A DNA stretch of 25,387 bases from M3007 sp044350415 (GCA_044350415.1 JBILHQ010000068.1:1-25387), one strand, 5' to 3'. Numbered from the stretch's first letter, positions 1-7,570 are shown. A program made the numbers and translations. The notes: a model not told the origin generated them from the letters alone.

Positions 1-428
1 GGAGAATCCCATTCTCCAACTGCATAAACGGTAGTGCTGTCGGCAATATCCACGCCGCAAACGGCATTCGGGACAGGAACAATTTGCGAAGCAATATTCG
101 TCCAGGTAAGCCCGCCATCGACGGTTCGCAGGAATTTATTATTCAGGGTGCCTGCCATTCCGAACAAGCTATCCCGAAATTCAATACACCGGAAATACTC
201 ATTTACAGTTCCTGAATACTGCTTTTCCCAAGTAAGTCCGCCGTCTTTGGTATGGTGAATTTCAGCAAAGCTGGTGGCACACCACCCTTCATGGTCGTTG
301 ATAAAATAGACATCATCAATACGTGAACCACCGTTGGAAGGCGACTGCGGCAGGTATTGCCAGGTGCTTTGGGCAGTAAGCGGGAGAAGGCTGGAAATCA
401 GTAAAACTGCTGTGAGGAATAATCGCAT
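1..428 (-). CDS. Secreted BNR/YCF48-like beta-propeller protein, 5' part only
   Basis: The gene reads leftward off the window edge, so only about 142 N-terminal residues are visible. The ATG at 428 begins a clear Sec signal peptide (MRLFLTAVLLISSLLPLTAQ), cleaved near TAQ|S. The mature part has repeated propeller blades of the photosynthesis-system-II-assembly/BNR kind: HHTKDGGLTWEKQYSG around residue 50 and RTVDGGLTWTNIAS around residue 100, i.e. two Asp-box-like T-x-D-G-G-x-T-W motifs. In Bacteroidota such proteins are usually surface or secreted and often carry a T9SS sorting domain at the C-terminus, which would lie outside this window. Function and substrate are unknown; a glycosidase activity should not be assumed from BNR repeats alone. 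Confidence 0.85.
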   Translation of the reverse strand, partial: MRLFLTAVLLISSLLPLTAQSTWQYLPQSPSNGGSRIDDVYFINDHEGWCATSFAEIHHTKDGGLTWEKQYSGTVNEYFRCIEFRDSLFGMAGTLNNKFLRTVDGGLTWTNIASQIVPVPNAVCGVDIADSTTVYAVGEWDS

Positions 429-553
429 ATTTTGAAGGTTGGTTATTGTTCTTTTTTAGGACCAATTGCATGGCGGTTTTTTCGGCAACCATATTCGCTT
501 CCGGCACTTCTCCCCAGGGGATATACCTGGGCTGACAGACTGTTCAAATTGGC

Positions 554-561
554 CAAAAGTA
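554..561 (-). promoter_or_regulatory. Possible -7 element for the BNR protein gene at 428
   Basis: The minus strand reads TACTTTTG, matching the Bacteroidota -7 consensus TAnnTTTG, about 125 bases before the start codon at 428. No good TTTG -33 element is present at the expected spacing, so this is a weak call. The rest of 429-675 shows no gene on either strand that looks real. Confidence 0.25.
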
Positions 562-675
562 GGCGTAAAAGGAGGTATTATTGCATTTTTTTGATTTGAA
601 AAAGAGGTGCATCAGATAGCATCGACATACGCATTAAAGCAAAAAAATCGCCAAAGATTGCAGGCTATGACTTTT

Positions 676-1188
676 TTAACTTTGGCTACCCGTCTCCTGT
701 TCCCGCACCCAAATAATATAATCTGTGTGGGGAAAGGCCGTAATACCCAGTTGCCTGCCCATCGTTATCAATTGCCCGCGGTGCATCGTCTGGTGATTGA
801 ACAGGTGGTGGAAAATGTCCTGGGGGACCTGGTGCTGTGTGGCTGGGGAAGCCAAAAAGGTAAATTCAATCGGCATGGTAAAAAATTCATCCGCGCTACT
901 TTCCACCAATTCGATCAACCCCCTTGAACTGGCCAATAAATTATGATACAACTCCGCATTGCTCCCGGTAAAAGTTTGAGCGGGAAAATTGGCGGGCGAA
1001 ATACCCTTTAGCCGGTCCATCCATACCACCTCAACCGACCATAAATGAAGCAATGTCTCGCGAATGGACGGAAAACTGGAAATGACGGGTTGCTCCGGTA
1101 AGGCATCCGGCTGTTGTTGAAAAAGTTCCACCAGCCCCTTATTGGCCCAGAGGTTGTACCGTGCGTAGTTGAGTATGTTTTGTTTCAT
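676..1188 (-). CDS. DinB family protein (four-helix, metal-binding fold)
   Basis: 170 residues starting MKQNILNYARYNLWAN. The start at 1188 is preferred over upstream in-frame starts because it has an AGGAC ribosome-binding-like sequence just upstream, fits the usual family length of 150-175, and leaves the 33-bp palindrome outside the gene. The fold is shown by the N-terminal helix with YARYNLWAN, the middle helix ETLLHLWSVEVVW, and the C-terminal HHLFNHQTMHRGQ. Its three histidine positions (LLHLW, FNH, MHRG) match the DinB metal site. Members of the DinB/YfiT group bind divalent metal; many are thiol S-transferases (bacillithiol or mycothiol types) but the substrate of this one cannot be read from sequence. 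The hypothetical gene upstream (stop at 1264) is on the same strand, separated by a palindrome. Confidence 0.85.
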   Translation of the reverse strand: MKQNILNYARYNLWANKGLVELFQQQPDALPEQPVISSFPSIRETLLHLWSVEVVWMDRLKGISPANFPAQTFTGSNAELYHNLLASSRGLIELVESSADEFFTMPIEFTFLASPATQHQVPQDIFHHLFNHQTMHRGQLITMGRQLGITAFPHTDYIIWVREQETGSQS

Positions 1189-1214
1189 AATAGTGTCCTG
1201 AATACCAAAAATGC

Positions 1215-1247
1215 ACAATAATGTGATCTTGAAGATCACATTATTGT
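1215..1247. repeat. 33-bp perfect palindrome between two minus-strand genes
   Basis: Two 16-base arms (1215-1230 and 1232-1247) are exact reverse complements around a single central base. It starts with ACAATAATGTGATCTT. It lies 16 bases after the stop of the 1264-2001 gene and 27 bases before the DinB start. It could be the terminator hairpin of the upstream gene (a TTTTT run follows only after GTGCA on the minus strand, so weak) or an operator for the DinB gene. TGTGA and TCACA half sites are present, but with 9 rather than 6 bases between them. Confidence 0.7.
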
Positions 1248-1263
1248 ACTAAATTACGCTCGT

Positions 1264-2001
1264 CTACCAGGTAATCCCTTGCGCCGCTGCCTGTGGATGT
1301 ATCCGGAAAAAAATACTTCCTCCCAGTGTCATCGTCGACAAAAAGGTATATTGTCGCTTTGCCGCTACATTAGGATCTTGTGCCGGACAGGAATTGATGA
1401 TTTGCGCACCCTGAATGACTGTTACATTTTGATAGATACGGCCATGAAGAGGATTACTGAGTTCAAAACCCATTTTAGCGCGGTAATGATCGCGGTAACG
1501 GCGGAACAAGTCGTTGCCATCCCAATATTGTGCGCCCTGAAGGCCTTGCAGAATATCTTCAAAACCCCAAAAATTGCGCATGAACAGCCGAATTACCGCC
1601 ATAGTAGCCATCCTTCGCTTGCCTTCGTCACCTCCTGCACTGAAATATTCATTGTATTTTGGGCTATTAATTCCCTTGGTGTAGCCGGAATCGACGACCA
1701 ATTCATTCAGCCCATACACCTTACCCGTACGTTGCAAAGCGGCAGCCTTGGAGCGGGCATACGTGTACATTGTTACTGCGATGGCAAAACATTCGCGCTC
1801 CATTTCACGGGTTGGATTAGCCGGATTAATCTGTTTGGCTAAACCCAGAAAAGAGCTTTCTGAATAAATAATCCCTGCAAATTTCTGGAGTTGGGAACCC
1901 GAAATAAAAGGAACCTGCTGTCCTGCGTAAAAAGCGGCATCTGTACTACCAGGCCGGATATCTTCCAGTGCACCGGAAGCATTATAAATCAAATTTGCCA
2001 T
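1264..2001 (-). CDS. Hypothetical protein, possibly SleB-like hydrolase fold
   Basis: 245 residues starting MANLIYNASGALEDIRPG. The start at 2001 is chosen because the 15 residues of upstream extension are unlike protein and run toward the MITE. There is no signal peptide or membrane segment. I do not firmly recognise the family. The block FAGIIYSESSFLG followed by a helix rich in Ala (FAIAVTMYTYARSKAAAL), then YGLNELVVDSGYTKG, resembles the layout of SleB-type cell wall hydrolases, where a Glu follows an IY motif. A later QYWDGNDLFRRY motif is also distinctive. This similarity is a weak inference from pattern. The gene stands alone, with a mobile element 49 bases upstream of its start and a palindrome after its stop. 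Confidence 0.6.
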   Translation of the reverse strand: MANLIYNASGALEDIRPGSTDAAFYAGQQVPFISGSQLQKFAGIIYSESSFLGLAKQINPANPTREMERECFAIAVTMYTYARSKAAALQRTGKVYGLNELVVDSGYTKGINSPKYNEYFSAGGDEGKRRMATMAVIRLFMRNFWGFEDILQGLQGAQYWDGNDLFRRYRDHYRAKMGFELSNPLHGRIYQNVTVIQGAQIINSCPAQDPNVAAKRQYTFLSTMTLGGSIFFRIHPQAAAQGITW

Positions 2002-2050
2002 TGCTGCTGTTTTTACAGAATTGGGGCGACAAAATCGCACGGCCAAGTCT

Positions 2051-2210
2051 TAGTGGTCTGTCAAGTCTTGGTACCAGGTTGGAGCAGATCATTTTTTTGT
2101 CTGATTAGGCTTGAGGAGGGCGAAATGCGGGACATTTTAACCGACGAACAACGAAATCAGGCAGAAAAAGGAGCGGTCTAACCCGGCAACCAAGACTTGA
2201 CAGACCACTA
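2051..2210. mobile_element. 160-bp MITE-like element with 22-bp terminal inverted repeats
   Basis: The left end (2051-2072, starting TAGTGGTCTGTCAAGTCTTG) is an exact reverse complement of the right end (2189-2210) over 22 bases, and similarity continues imperfectly inward. Both ends carry TA, so the element may be GTGGTC...GACCAC with a TA target duplication, as for IS630/Tc1-mariner and some IS5-group elements. The interior is too short for a transposase but contains a ribosome-binding-like GAGGAGG and a short reading frame at 2125. It has inserted in the upstream region of the 1264-2001 gene. The 5-base context and the family assignment are inference. Confidence 0.8.
2125..2181 (+). pseudogene. 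18-codon remnant inside the MITE, possible transposase N-terminus
   Basis: ATG at 2125 is preceded by GAGGAGGGCGAA, a strong Shine-Dalgarno for this genome, and encodes MRDILTDEQRNQAEKGAV before a TAA. The LTDEQ motif is common at the N-terminus of IS5-type transposases. It may be the leftover start of the parental transposase gene after internal deletion. Low certainty because it is so short. Confidence 0.3.
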
Positions 2211-2377
2211 TAGGTTAATGCCTTTATTTTCAAGGCTTAAAAGTATGGGTTAGGTATTTAATACTCCGCCTTTTTGTTCAAAAGTTTAACTTACTCCAAA
2301 AGTTTTTGGAGTTTTGCAGCGCCCATTAGCACAATGTGATGAACCGCAAAATTGTTCAACTTGAACATTGAACATTA

Positions 2378-2406
2378 AACATTAATAAATTGAACATTAA
2401 TAAATT
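2378..2406. repeat. AT-rich 15-bp tandem repeat upstream of the propeller gene
   Basis: AACATTAATAAATT occurs at 2378-2391 and again at 2393-2406, preceded by shorter GAACATT copies from 2363. The array ends six bases before the ATG at 2413, so it makes up the leader of that gene. No match to TAnnTTTG with correct spacing was found in 2211-2412, and no other gene is visible there. Confidence 0.6.
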
Positions 2407-2412
2407 CTTGTT

Positions 2413-5400
2413 ATGCCTGCAATCAATATAGTAACCTCTCTTTCTGTCATCAGAAAAATAGTCGCGGCTATTTACCTGCTCCTTGCGTTTTCGCTCGCAG
2501 CAGTAAATGCACAAACGATTGATGACGCTAAAAAACTCCATATCCGCTCTATTGGCCCAGCCGCTATGTCGGGTCGAATCACGGCCATTACTGCTGACCC
2601 CAACAACTCCAATATCCTTTATGCGGGTGCGGCTTCCGGCGGCGTATGGCGCAGCAAAAGTGGCGGCACCGATTGGGAGCCTATTTTCGACAAAGCCCCC
2701 ACGCAAAGTATTGGTTCGATTGCTGTCAACCCTAAGAACTCCGACGAAATATGGGTTGGAACCGGCGAGGGCAATCCGCGTAATTCACAGAATTTCGGTG
2801 CCGGCATTTTCAAATCCATCGACGGCGGTAAAAACTGGGTGTGTATGGGTCTCGAAAAAACACGTACCATTCACCGGATTATTATCAACCGCGACCAGCC
2901 CGATATCGTTTGGGCCGCATCTTTGGGTTCGGCCACTGGCCCCAATGAAGACCGGGGCATATTTAAATCCACCGACGGCGGCAAAAACTGGCGCAAAGTG
3001 TTGTTCGTGAACAACCTGACCGGCTGCGCAGAAATGGTTTCCGATCCTTCCAATCCCAATAAAATCATCGCTGCCATGTGGGAATACCAACGTTGGCCAT
3101 GGTTTTTCAAAAGCGGTGGCAAAGGCTCCGGACTCTATGTTTCGTACGATGGTGGCGAACATTGGGATCGCCGGAGCGACAAAGATGGATTACCCGAAGG
3201 CGATCTTGGCCGGTTGGGCCTGGCCATTTCCCGCAGCAATCCGCAAGTCGTGTATGCACTCGTGGAAGCCAAAGATAATGCCCTGTACAAAAGCACGGAC
3301 GGCGGCCTTAAATGGCGCAAGATGGCCGACAAAAACCAAGGTAACCGGCCATTCTACTATTCAGAAATTTACGTGGACCCCAAAGACGAAAATACACTTT
3401 ATTCCATTTATTCAACAATATCCAAATCCATCGACGGTGGCAAAACCTTCGACAATTGGGTAGATTATAATCGTATCCATCCCGATCACCATGCGTTCTG
3501 GATCGACCCGAATGACAGTGAACATATTATCGATGGCAATGATGGCGGCTTAAATATTACCCTTGACGGCGGCAATAGCTGGCGTTTTGCGGAGAATATC
3601 CCGGTTGGACAGTTTTACCATATCAATATCGACGATCAGGTGCCGTTTAATATTTATGGCGGCCTGCAGGACAATGGTTCTTTTGTGGGACCTTCTTCCA
3701 TTTGGAATGAAGGTGGTATGCGCAACAGTGCATGGCAGGAAGTGTATTTTGGCGACGGCTTTGATGTATTGCCCCAAAAAGACAATCCACGCTGGGTTTT
3801 TGCCATGTCGCAAGGTGGCGAACTCGGCCGTGTCGACCGCACAACGGGTAAAACCAATTATTTACAGCCCCTGCACCCGGGTGATACAAAATTGCGGTGG
3901 AACTGGAATGCCGGTATCGCACAAGACCCTTTCCGCGCCCATGGATTGTATTTCGGCGCTCAAATACTGTTTTATACGCCCGATCTGGGCGACACCTGGG
4001 AAATCATCTCGCCCGATCTGTCCACCAGCGACACCTCCAAACTGCACCAGGATATCTCCGGCGGACTCACGATCGATGCTACCAATGCCGAAAACCACTG
4101 TACTATTATTGCCATCGCACCCAGTCCCGTGGAAAGGGGTGTAGTATGGGTGGGAACTGATGACGGCAACGTCCAACTAACCCGTGACGGCGGTAAAACG
4201 TGGGACAATATGGTATCCAAATTGCCGGACTGCCCCAAAAACGCCTGGGTTCCCCAAATTGAAGTATCCACTAAGAATGCCGGTGAAGCATTTGTAGTGG
4301 TCAATAATTACCGCCAGAATGACTGGGATGCTTATTTATACCACACGACCAATTATGGTAAAAAATGGGAGCGACTGGCTTCACCCAAAAATATTCCAAG
4401 TTTCTGCTTGTCGGTGGTTCAAGACCCTTTTGAGCCCCGACTACTCTTCCTGGGCACCGATCAGGGCCTTTGGTTCAGTGTTGATTATGGCGAAAACTGG
4501 AAAAAATGGGACAGCGAAACCTTCCCGTCTGTGCCGGTTCAGGATATGAAAATCCACCCAAAATCAGGCGAATTAGCGATTGCCACTTTCGGGCGTTCCT
4601 TCTGGGTGCTTGACGAATTGTCGCCGCTGCGCGCGTTGGCGCGGGAGAACAATGAATCCCGAAACTTCCGCCTTTTTGCGCCCCAAGATGCTATTTTGGC
4701 CAATTATTCGTCGTATCAGGGTGCCCGCTTTGTGGCTGATGAGACGTATACCGGCGAAAACAGACCCACCAATGCCCGTATTCCTTTTTGGTATAAAAAA
4801 ATAAAAAAAGAAGGAAAGGACGAGAAAAAGGACGAGAAAAAAGAAGAGAAAAAGGATGAGAAAAAGGGCACGGGGAACGGCAAACCCAACGGTGACAAAA
4901 AAGACAAAATGACGGTTTGGATCATGGATATGCAGGGAGATACGGTACGCCGGTTTACCATGAATGTGGATACTGGCTTTGCCTATATCAATTGGTATAT
5001 GGATACCAAGGGTACCCGATTCCCGTCCAACCGCGAACCGGATAAGGATCAACTGGAGCCAGGCGGCGGACCAGGTGTTTTGCCAGGAACCTACAAAGTG
5101 GTGGCAAAACTTGGCGATATGCGCGATTCTGCAATGGTGAAAGTTATCGATGATCCACGGCTCCCAGAACCCCTAGAGGACCGAAAAGCACGAAACGATG
5201 CACTAAAATCATTCGCCCCAACAGTGGAAAAAGCCACCAAGGCCTATAATCGCTTGAAAGAGGCCGAAAAAACAATCAGCCTCGTGGAAAGCAGCTGGAC
5301 CAATGTTCCGGACAGCTTGAAAAAAGAGGCCGTGAAACTTGGCAGTGCCATGCGCGACAGTATCAGCACTGTAAAAAGTATGTTTTTCAACCAAAAGGAA

Positions 5401-5634
5401 AATCAAAAAGGATACACGGCCCCTGTGGAGTCGCTCAACTCCAAATTTTATGATGCCTACAATTATATCGGCCAAAGCAAAGGAGCGCCCAACCAAAATG
5501 CCCAGATTGCTATTAAAAAAGCAACTACGGAGGCCGACCGTGTCCTGGCTAAAGTGGATCAAGTAATGGGTGAGCAATGGAAAACTTATCGGGAAAAAGC
5601 AGAAGGCGTTAAGTTTTCATTGTTTAAGGATTAG
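2413..5634 (+). CDS. Large exported VPS10/sortilin-type BNR beta-propeller protein
   Basis: 1073 residues. Residues 1-34 form a signal peptide (hydrophobic core AAIYLLLAFSLAAVNA, cleaved before QTIDD). The next ~700 residues are repeated propeller blades with Asp-box motifs: SKSGGTDWEP, SIDGGKNWVC, STDGGKNWRK, SYDGGEHWDR, STDGGLKWRK, SIDGGKTFDN, TRDGGKTWDN, SVDYGENWKK. A Lys/Glu/Asp-rich low-complexity stretch follows at about residues 795-833, then a beta-rich segment and a helical C-terminal region (from about 925) with RKARND and coiled-coil-like heptads. Bacteroidota homologues of about 1000-1100 residues are usually labelled glycosyl hydrolase or sortilin-like, but no glycosidase catalytic site is evident. 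No T9SS sorting domain is seen, so periplasm or outer-membrane-associated location is likely. The DUF486 gene starts ten bases downstream. Confidence 0.9.
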   Translation: MPAINIVTSLSVIRKIVAAIYLLLAFSLAAVNAQTIDDAKKLHIRSIGPAAMSGRITAITADPNNSNILYAGAASGGVWRSKSGGTDWEPIFDKAPTQSIGSIAVNPKNSDEIWVGTGEGNPRNSQNFGAGIFKSIDGGKNWVCMGLEKTRTIHRIIINRDQPDIVWAASLGSATGPNEDRGIFKSTDGGKNWRKVLFVNNLTGCAEMVSDPSNPNKIIAAMWEYQRWPWFFKSGGKGSGLYVSYDGGEHWDRRSDKDGLPEGDLGRLGLAISRSNPQVVYALVEAKDNALYKSTDGGLKWRKMADKNQGNRPFYYSEIYVDPKDENTLYSIYSTISKSIDGGKTFDNWVDYNRIHPDHHAFWIDPNDSEHIIDGNDGGLNITLDGGNSWRFAENIPVGQFYHINIDDQVPFNIYGGLQDNGSFVGPSSIWNEGGMRNSAWQEVYFGDGFDVLPQKDNPRWVFAMSQGGELGRVDRTTGKTNYLQPLHPGDTKLRWNWNAGIAQDPFRAHGLYFGAQILFYTPDLGDTWEIISPDLSTSDTSKLHQDISGGLTIDATNAENHCTIIAIAPSPVERGVVWVGTDDGNVQLTRDGGKTWDNMVSKLPDCPKNAWVPQIEVSTKNAGEAFVVVNNYRQNDWDAYLYHTTNYGKKWERLASPKNIPSFCLSVVQDPFEPRLLFLGTDQGLWFSVDYGENWKKWDSETFPSVPVQDMKIHPKSGELAIATFGRSFWVLDELSPLRALARENNESRNFRLFAPQDAILANYSSYQGARFVADETYTGENRPTNARIPFWYKKIKKEGKDEKKDEKKEEKKDEKKGTGNGKPNGDKKDKMTVWIMDMQGDTVRRFTMNVDTGFAYINWYMDTKGTRFPSNREPDKDQLEPGGGPGVLPGTYKVVAKLGDMRDSAMVKVIDDPRLPEPLEDRKARNDALKSFAPTVEKATKAYNRLKEAEKTISLVESSWTNVPDSLKKEAVKLGSAMRDSISTVKSMFFNQKENQKGYTAPVESLNSKFYDAYNYIGQSKGAPNQNAQIAIKKATTEADRVLAKVDQVMGEQWKTYREKAEGVKFSLFKD

Positions 5635-5644
5635 TCAAATTAAG

Positions 5645-6013
5645 ATGAAAGGACTTATTACGGTCGGATTACTCCTCCTTTCCAATGCATTTATGACATT
5701 GGCTTGGTACGGTCACTTGAAATTCAGTGAAATGAAATGGTTCAGCAAACTGGGTATTGTCGCTATTATCCTGATCAGCTGGGGAATTGCCTTTTTTGAG
5801 TACTGTTTTCAGGTACCCGCCAACCGGATGGGTTATAAAGAACACGGCGGGCCTTTTTCATTGGTAGAGTTGAAAGTACTCCAGGAAATCATCACATTAG
5901 TCGTATTTACGGTATTTTCAATGCTGGTTTTCAAAAATGAAACCTTTAAATGGAATCACCTTGCCGGTTTTGCCTGTTTGATAATGGCCGTGTTTTTTAT
6001 CTTTAAAAGATAG
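5645..6013 (+). CDS. DUF486 family small membrane protein (DMT superfamily)
   Basis: 122 residues starting MKGLITVGLLLLSNAFM; this start lies ten bases after the previous stop, while the longer in-frame version overlaps the propeller gene with non-protein-like sequence. Four hydrophobic segments are visible: about 2-19, 33-51, 76-95 and 102-119. The conserved block AFFEYCFQVPANRMGY and the following Glu-rich segment are the signature of DUF486, a short family related to EmrE-like drug/metabolite transporters. Substrate unknown. Probably co-transcribed with the propeller gene because of the ten-base spacing, and ended by the hairpin at 6019-6067. Confidence 0.9.
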   Translation: MKGLITVGLLLLSNAFMTLAWYGHLKFSEMKWFSKLGIVAIILISWGIAFFEYCFQVPANRMGYKEHGGPFSLVELKVLQEIITLVVFTVFSMLVFKNETFKWNHLAGFACLIMAVFFIFKR

Positions 6014-6018
6014 CCGAA

Positions 6019-6067
6019 AGGCAAGAACAGGCAGCAGGCAATAATTGCCTGCTGCCTGCCCTTGCCT
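6019..6067. terminator. Bidirectional terminator hairpin between convergent genes
   Basis: A perfect 14-base inverted repeat (6029-6042 and 6044-6057, AGGCAGCAGGCAAT and its complement) is extended by AGGCAAG (6019-6025) pairing with CTTGCCT (6061-6067) across a three-base internal loop. It sits between the stop of DUF486 (plus) and the stop of the macro-domain gene (minus). It lacks a long T tract, so it may work through stem strength alone. Confidence 0.75.
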
Positions 6068-6075
6068 TCCTTTAC

Positions 6076-6561
6076 CTATTCAGCAGCTTTGCCTTTCTCG
6101 TAGTTTACATAAACGTACACATCGGCTCCTGTATTTTCGAGATGATGGTAGATCAACTGACGAACATCCTCCCATTTCAGTCGGCCAACACCAGTCGCCA
6201 AACGTGGGATGGCAACACTTTTGAGCCCCTCTTTTTCAATTACTTTTTTCAGTTCGTGCAGCGCATGACCCACGTTAGTTAACGATGCTGTCCCTGGATG
6301 ACCATTGTGGCCTTTTCCCTGGGACGGTTCCTGGGTCAAAAGATTGATGATTCTTTGACCATTTGCGCCAGTCCACACCCACAGACCACCTGGCTGCGGA
6401 TTCTGAACACTGCAATAATGTTTAAAATCTTTGAACATTGACGGCCATTCTTCCCGCAAACTAAGGGCTAAACCACTATCAAAGTGATCGAATGGGGCCA
6501 CACCATGGGCAATTGCCTGTGCTTTACTCAGGAGAACATCTCCACTTACTTCCTTTATCAT
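6076..6561 (-). CDS. Stand-alone macro domain protein (ADP-ribose binding)
   Basis: 161 residues, one macro domain with nothing added. The N-terminal IKEVSGDVLLSKAQAIAHGV matches the ADP-ribose binding strand-loop (GD-L motif), FDSGLALSLREEWP the second loop, and IPRLATGVGRLKWEDVR the phosphate-binding loop, which in hydrolytic macro domains reads IPxLxxGxGxLxW. The family binds ADP-ribose and may remove ADP-ribose from proteins or DNA, or act on O-acetyl-ADP-ribose. It resembles the N-terminal domain of DarG antitoxins but lacks the DarG C-terminal part, and no DarT-like gene is adjacent. Cytosolic. The upstream region 6562-6720 shows no gene. Confidence 0.88.
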   Translation of the reverse strand: MIKEVSGDVLLSKAQAIAHGVAPFDHFDSGLALSLREEWPSMFKDFKHYCSVQNPQPGGLWVWTGANGQRIINLLTQEPSQGKGHNGHPGTASLTNVGHALHELKKVIEKEGLKSVAIPRLATGVGRLKWEDVRQLIYHHLENTGADVYVYVNYEKGKAAE

Positions 6562-6720
6562 TTTTGATTATTTTTGATGACTGATGAAGCAAAGTAAGCA
6601 ATAGTCTCCCCTTATATATGATGACCACCCTTAACTGTCGGTATGATTATTATCACTATTAGGCATGATGCAAAAAGAGCGCTCTTGCGACAGAAGACCA
6701 CCCCGCCAATTCAACCACAC

Positions 6721-7365
6721 CTAATTTTTTTGCATGCGGGAGCGCACCAATTCGAAAACCATAGGCAGTACCGAAATACCGATAATACCAAGCACCACAA
6801 TTTCAAAATTATTTTTGATAATCGGGATATGACCGATAAAATAACCCGCCAATGTCATGCTGCTGACCCAAAGAAAACCGCCACCTATGCAAAAGGTAAT
6901 AAAACGGGAATAGGTCATTTCTCCTACACCTGCCACAAATGGGGCGAAAGTGCGGACAATTGGCACAAAACGAGCCATAATTAAAGTGCGCCCACCGAAT
7001 TTATTGTAAAATGCCTGGGTACGGGTGATATATTCTTTTTTCAAAAACCAGTAATCTCTTGCAAAGACCTTTTTCCCTAAAAAACGCCCAAAGAAATAAT
7101 TGACGTTGTCGCCTAAGATGGCAGCAAGGATCAATATTGGAATTAAAATCCAGACATTTAGTGCTCCTCCTCCAGCGGCAACTGCCCCGGCAGCAAATAA
7201 CAACGAGTCGCCCGGAAGGAATGGCGTAACCACTAAACCGGTCTCACAAAAAATGATTAATGCCAGTATAAGGTAAGTAAGTGTTTGATATTCAGCTACT
7301 AAGTTCTGCAAATGCTCATCCAGGTGGCGAATAAAATCAAGCCCCTGTGCTAATAAATCTACCAT
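6721..7365 (-). CDS. DedA family membrane protein (SNARE-associated/VTT domain)
   Basis: 214 residues starting MVDLLAQGLDFIRHLDEH; this start is the one just after the -7 element and fits the family length. Diagnostic motifs: ETGLVVTPFLPGDSLLFAAG in the first re-entrant region and GRTLIMARFVPIVRTFAPFVAG in the second, with the conserved ARFVPxVRxxxPxxAG pattern. Hydrophobic helices flank both and a long one ends the protein. DedA proteins are inner-membrane lipid transporters; several members flip undecaprenyl phosphate or other lipids for envelope synthesis. Monocistronic, with its own -7 element and the OmpA gene's terminator upstream. Confidence 0.93.
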   Translation of the reverse strand: MVDLLAQGLDFIRHLDEHLQNLVAEYQTLTYLILALIIFCETGLVVTPFLPGDSLLFAAGAVAAGGGALNVWILIPILILAAILGDNVNYFFGRFLGKKVFARDYWFLKKEYITRTQAFYNKFGGRTLIMARFVPIVRTFAPFVAGVGEMTYSRFITFCIGGGFLWVSSMTLAGYFIGHIPIIKNNFEIVVLGIIGISVLPMVFELVRSRMQKN

Positions 7366-7382
7366 AGTTTTTTTTTCGGTGG

Positions 7383-7390
7383 CAAAAGTA
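7383..7390 (-). promoter_or_regulatory. Likely -7 promoter element of the DedA gene
   Basis: The minus strand reads TACTTTTG (consensus TAnnTTTG), 17 bases before the start codon at 7365. The hairpin repeat at 7403-7445 occupies the -33 region, so no TTTG is found there. Confidence 0.45.
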
Positions 7391-7402
7391 CGGTGAGAAT
7401 AT

Positions 7403-7445
7403 GATACTTGTTGCGGTGGAAGAGCCTCCCACCGCAACAAGTATC
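7403..7445. repeat. Hairpin repeat, GTTGCGGTGG family, copy 1
   Basis: GATACTTGTTGCGGTGG (7403-7419) is exactly complementary to 7429-7445 around a 9-base loop. Related hairpins with GTTGCnGTGG cores occur at 22765-22926 and 24997-25038. This copy lies upstream of the DedA gene and overlaps its promoter region. Confidence 0.75.
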
Positions 7446-7497
7446 GATTAATGGTTCCTAAATTTTGATGCCGGGTCTATCCGCAGCGGATCCAATC

Positions 7498-7536
7498 AAA
7501 AAAAAGCCGTCCCACAAGTTTACTTGCGGAACGGCT
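7498..7536 (-). terminator. Rho-independent terminator of the OmpA-family gene
   Basis: On the minus strand a stem of AGCCGTTCCGCAAGT with its near-complement, loop AAA, is followed directly by a run of seven or more T (A run at 7498-7505 on the plus strand). It lies 35 bases after the stop at 7571 and is the best textbook terminator in the window. Confidence 0.9.
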
Positions 7537-7570
7537 CGATACACGGTATTGACAGTTAGAAATGCTCAGA

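Noticed and set aside
607..927. Plus-strand open frame of 106 codons
   Set aside because: It is the antisense of the DinB gene and has no protein-like motifs or start signal.
1220..1242. CRP/FNR-type operator in the 33-bp palindrome
   Set aside because: TGTGA and TCACA are present, but 9 bases apart rather than 6, so the match to a CRP site is probably incidental.
1279..1842. Plus-strand open frame of 187 codons
   Set aside because: It lies opposite the 1264-2001 gene. The minus frame has better composition and protein-like motifs, so this is treated as a shadow.
3563..4144. 193-codon alternative frame inside the propeller gene
   Set aside because: The main frame has repeated Asp-box motifs throughout; this frame is rich in rare residues and has no domain.
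2413..5634. Glycoside hydrolase (sialidase) by BNR repeats
   Set aside because: Asp boxes are shared by sortilin-type propellers, and no sialidase arginine triad or acid/base residues could be identified.
6076..6561. DarTG toxin-antitoxin pair
   Set aside because: Only a lone macro domain is present; no DarT-like ADP-ribosyltransferase is next to it and the DarG C-terminal domain is missing.
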